64,000 nt of DNA from Nipponacmea schrenckii. Taxonomy: Eukaryota; Mollusca; Gastropoda; Lottiidae. Numbering within the stretch: the first letter of the stretch is position 1; each line of letters opens with the position of its first letter. The notes under the pieces were generated by a model, which saw only the letters and a list, made by a program, of their open reading frames with translations, did no database searches and was not told the DNA's origin. A program made the translations under genes and the position numbers. The stretch covers positions 14,218,338 to 14,282,337 of the forward strand of contig CM060199.1 of NCBI GenBank assembly GCA_030562195.1. Reading direction: 5' to 3'. Shown one piece after another: positions 55,201-61,200 of the stretch.

Positions 55201-58200
55201 ATGCTCTGCTAGCTGTTCCCTTATAATCACATTAATGTCAAATACAACTTAACATGAACTGCATGCTCACCTCTCCACGTCTTAACTGTTGTTGTTTTTT
55301 AAACAGATTACTGGTAGGTTCTAGTTGTTCTTTAACTTGTCGGCTCATTTTCTCAATCCATTGCAGGAAACTCTCTTGTTCCTCATTCAGTTGACTCCAG
55401 TTGGTGATCGAGGTTTCTAAATTAGTCTCAACATCATTAACAGCAGAAGCAAATATATTCCAATCTTCACGTAATGATTTAATTTCCTGTTGAATGACCT
55501 CTTGACCTCTTGGAGCCGTCTGCTGGCAAACCTGGTTACCAAGACCTGCAGCAATTTCTACCATTTCTTGTCCCCTTTTCAGTTCAGATTTAAATTCCTG
55601 TATTAGATAATTAAGATAACAATTGAATAATTTTATTATCAAATCAAGTGTACAACTATCACCCGATTTAAAATGGGTACCAGTAATATGTTTGATCTGG
55701 TTCTTTTTTGCTACACCACTAAAATAATTCTTTTGAAATTTCATTTTGTCAGTTAGGTGTTAATAGTTATCAACCTACCCTGAGTTGTAGTAGTCTGTCC
55801 TGTAAAGTTTTCTTGTCACCAGAGTAATCACTTAGCCGCTGTAGTCTATGTTTATTATTAGCCAACCAATCTAAACAGGCTATATAAGCTTTACGATATT
55901 CTTCATGTAATTCAACCTGTCCTTCCATGCGACCAACTAGATCCTGCAACATCAAAAATTTACATCATCTTGTGATAGCGAAGATTTTTAAGCTGAAGCC
56001 AAACCACTTTGCTACACACTAAATTCAGTTGTGGTAATACGCTAAAAATTTTATTAGCTTATTAAATTACAGATACAGTTTTTGGTTGAGAGTTGTCCTT
56101 AACAAAAGTATACCAATTAGGTTTTTTCATCTATTTCAAATATGTACAATTTGCTTCAGATTTTCAGCAGAGATTGAAATATTCCTGATACAAACCTTGC
56201 TGGCATTTAATACAGATTGATATCTGGCCTTTAGTTGGGCTACTCTAGTCTGTGGTGTTGGGTCATTGACCTGACCTGATTTCTCTTCTAGTCTGCTCAT
56301 CATATCTTTATGAGCCAAGATGTCTGCCAACAATGCCTGCAAAAATAGCAAAAGTTAAACAAAATACAATCTACGGTAGTTTTGTTAAAAAAAATGGGTG
56401 TAAAATAAATCATCACTGATTCAGGAATCAAACATAAGATTTGAATTAAATAAAGAAGTGGAGAGCAAATACAGGAAAGGAAATATTATGGTATAACTTA
56501 CTTCTTTAATAACAAAGCACATAATATTTGATAATGACACGTGTAAATTGTGTTGTTACGTTATGTGCTTTGTTATTAAAAAAAGTGAGTTGTACCATAA
56601 TATTTCCTTTCTTTTTTGTAATGGTCATAGTATAAAAACAGTATCAATACCTTGTATTTTTCAAGAGTAGACCGTTTTTCTGGTAGATCATTTTTCAGAT
56701 CTGGGTCTGCCATCATCCTGTGTTCAACATCAGTTAACCAATCATGAAGTTGATCTTGAAGTCTATCATAATCTCCCCAATGGGTCAAAGCATTCTCTAA
56801 GTTACGTTTGGCTTGAGACATTTCTGTCAGCAGGTTTTCATACTCTACTTTAGCTTTCTCCGATTCCTGGCGAATATTTTGACAACCTCTTGGATTGGTG
56901 CTGGGTAAGGTTTTCTCACAAGCATCTAATAAGGCTCTAAGATAACTGTGACCTTGATCCATTCCATTTTGGATTTCCTACAGAAGACAATTCAAAATAA
57001 AAATATATTTGGGTATTCATGCTAATGTTATAAACCTATTAAGATTTTTATCCATAAAACAAGTCTGCAGTCAAAGGTCAAACATTATTTGATCCAAATG
57101 GACATTCTGAACTTCTGATCAACTTTGGATCAATCTTTTACATGAATGTTGCATCAAATATACAGTAGAAAATACTTACATCAAATTGGGACAATCTAAC
57201 ATTAACATTTTCTCTGTTACCTCGATCATCTTCTACAGATTTAATCTTACGTTTGATATCTTTTAACCAATCAGTGAATACTTGTAATCTTTCTCTATAG
57301 TTGACATGATTCTCATAATGACTTTCACTACACTGTACCAGATCCTTCAATAAACAACAATAAAACATGTTACAACAGTCTTCTGTTTTCAGATGTTAGC
57401 TCTTTTATTTCTCTCTAGTGAGATATTGAAATCAAACCACAGTACAACCCACTTCCAATAAAATATTTTTAAACAGGGCTATTATCATAGTAAAATACAA
57501 CTTTATAATCTGACATTCACTATTTATTTGCAAAATTTGAACTTCAAGACTAAATATGATGTCATAAGGACTTAATCATAATATTGCTAGCATTTATCTG
57601 TTCCCTTTTAAATTCTTACTGATTCGAAAAAATCTCTAAAGAGATTAGTGTTGTTGGAACAAGTGTATCAAGAAAGTAATCTAAAAAAAGATTAACCTTA
57701 GCTAGAGCTATAATAGACTGATATCTGGTAGTTAACTGAGTAATAGCATGACTGGTTTTAGCATCCGCATTAGTCTGTAACAGAGCCTGTGCCTTCTCAC
57801 TGACATCATCGAGTGACGTCTGATGTGATAAAACTTCATCCAGGTGATACTGAAAAAAACACGGAATTGATCATATCAAATCTAAACTAAGCAAGACAGA
57901 TAATGTCAATTAACAAGTCAAAAGTTTTAAAAAGTAAAAAAAAAACCATTAGGAAGCTGATGGGTGCTATCAGAACTCAAATTTAGCATGATGGTTTGAG
58001 ACTATTTGTTTGTGTCTACAATTTCAAAAGCTCCACTCATGCTACCAACACAAAATATTAAGACAGTAATTTAAAATCATGGTCCATAGTTTGTAGTATC
58101 CATAGTCAGCTGAATTTATTGGGATAATTAGGAAAGATAGCATCAACAAAACCTTTTAATCATATTCCCTTACTTCCCCTTTCAAACATTGTCAAACCAC

Positions 58201-61200
58201 ATACCTGATATTGAGTCCATTGTTGTTTTTTCTCTTCCACTGTTGATTTATATTCCATTTCAGCTCGTAGAATGGATTCTGTCTCTTTCAGCCAATTATT
58301 AAACTCTGTGTAGCTATGTTCAAAATCTTCCCATCGTGTATGACAATTGTCCAGTTCTGCTTGAGAATGATGTAGTTGATTTCTGTATTCATCAAATTCT
58401 TTATTCATAGCTTGTAGTTCTTGTCTGATCTTTGTCTGACCAGATGGTGATGTACTTGTGAGAGTGGCTTCCCCTGCTTTATTAGCTTGAGCTAGCCTAT
58501 GAGATCCTTCATTAAGTCCTGCCATCAAGCTCTGAAAGAAAACACAAAAACCATATTTGTTAATTTCTAAGAAAACATGTCAAAAATTTAACATGTGCTA
58601 CATAAAAAACTGAATTATGACTGAATAACCAATGCAATCTGATATTTTAACAAGGTGTAAGATCAATTAGTATACATACCTTGGAGCGTTCAATCTTGGA
58701 TTCAATAGAAGATTTTTCACCAAACGTATCTGAGCAAGTAGCATGTTTTTCTCTAGCTGTACGTAACCAGGAGTTAAAATTATTACAAGCATCAAGGAAA
58801 TCTTGATGATTAGCTACATATTGTTCATTTCTAGCAAGTAAATCCTGTAAATTAATACAATAAAAATTTAAATCTTAAACTGAAAGGTTGCTTACAAACA
58901 TCATATTCTTCACCTTTATGTGAAAATATGAAACAAGAAATCTATATTTTCATTTTTCAATTGTCACCGACTCCAAACATAAATGGACTGAAACATATGA
59001 TCATAAATTTCTGTTTGAATGATTTTCAGTTAGATAAGGGCCAGGAAAAAGTCCCCCCCCCCCAACACTTCACATTTAGAAAATTTAACTCTACATTTAC
59101 TTCTTTTAAGAGCAGAAGTCCTTTATCAATCCACAATGAAGGAATAGGATTTACCTTTGCCTGTTCTTTTAAAGTATTGTATTTTGTAGCCAGTGTAGAA
59201 GAATCTGATACAATTCTACTACCAGTGGCACTTGGTTCCAGTTCTACAGCCTTATTGTTGACTGACTCTATCATCTGTTCATAGGATACAATATCTTGAT
59301 AGGATACCTGAAAATAATCAATGGTATTAATTCCAATCTTAATCTACTTTTTGTTGTGTTTGCAATCAAGCAGAAATGGCCAAATAGACTGGCTCTGAAA
59401 TAATTGACCTAAGAACGGTCTCTAACCATAAGAAAAAGCTTGAAACATATGATCACACTGCTAGAATCTTATATCTTTTTGAAAATATGAATATTATCAG
59501 ACTCTGTAGATGTTAAGTTGTTAAGTTAGTGAGCCAAATTTAAGATGATCAAAACCATTGCCACACGACTTTTTGTGTTTACACATGTATTTTGCAAGTA
59601 GCTTACCTTAATCTTTTGTAATTCATTCCTCTTTTCACTTATATCTCCTTTAAGTTGAGTACTCTTCAGCTTCTTTTCTGTTTCCTTGATCCACCTTTGG
59701 ATTCCTTCTAAACTGGCATCAAAATCAGTCCATTGTAGCAGACGAGCTTCCAGCATGACTTTAGTATCAGTGACATCAGAGGTAAGAGATTCCCAGTTTT
59801 GTTGCAGACGTTGTAAATCTTGACGTATGCTCTCTCTACCATCTACTGATGTATTAGTCATGGTTTTCTCTCCCCAATTATTTGTAGTATGAATCAGCAT
59901 CTGCCCTTCTTCTTTCATTATTACAAATTCCTAGAAAATAGCAAATGACCATCATCATTCTTCTGAAATGTGTTATCAAATGAAACTGCATATTATCATT
60001 TTATGAAACTTAAACTTTGCTAAATTAATAGTGATTTTAATAATAATTTATATAGTTTTTGAATGAATGATATCTGACTAAAGGTGCACATTGTATTGCA
60101 CAGGTATTGGTTCAAACATTGTGTGAGTAATTTTGCACCATATTTTTCTATCATGGATAAATAAAATTATTGGTGTTAACATCATCTAAATTAACAAAAG
60201 TTCCAATATTTACCTTGAGTCTATCAATCTGTTTTTGCATTTTCTGTTTATCACCAGTGACGTCTGTATTGATAGCTAATTTCTCACGAGTATTTGACAG
60301 CCATTGAACAGTTTCATCATATACTTTATCATATTGTTCATGATCAGCTAAATATTGTTCATAGCGTTTTAATAACTCCTTAAATACAATAATACATAGC
60401 AGAATAAGTACATTGATAGAACCTGGATTCACAACCTATATCACCTACAAGTTAACCCTAGAGCACACAAGCATTTCACACCTTTTTTTTTTACCTCCCT
60501 GGAAGAAGAGCCACTCACCTTGGACTGTGACATAAGACTACTATATCGAGAATTAAGTTGTGTTAGTTGTGTTGATAGACGACTATCGGCTGACGTCTGC
60601 ATCAATAACTGAGTCTGTTCACCAAGTTTTTCAAATGATTCTTGTTCAATTAAAATCTCTTCATGTAGTGACTGAAATTAAAACAAATGAGTTGTTATTA
60701 CTCAAGAACACATTTACGAACAACTCTCAAACTTTTCACAAGATAAAGCACAATAAGATTGTAAAGTTTTTTAGGAAAATATAAGGCACCAATAAAAGAG
60801 CTTTAAGCCTTGACTATAAGAAGATTGTTAACAATAAGTACCTGTAAATAACATACGTTATAAAAGTAAATACAATCATTTTAAAACTTACTCTCTGTTT
60901 CACAACTTGGGAATATTTCTGCTCTAATGTAGCACATAAATCAGCTTCAGTTTTCATCCTGGTTTCAGTGTCCTTTATCCACTTACTTAATTCATTATAA
61001 TATTCTTCATAACTTTGCCATTTACCACTCAGATTGGCTAAAATAAAATATAATAATCTATAAGTCTGCTTAAAACTACTTTGAATTAAATTTCCATTGC
61101 CAGAATTATTGAAAGTCATCCGTAGAAAGGGAGGGCTTGCTCAATAATGTGACACCTAATGTCAAACTGCAGCTGGCTTAGATGATTTGTTACTATAACA

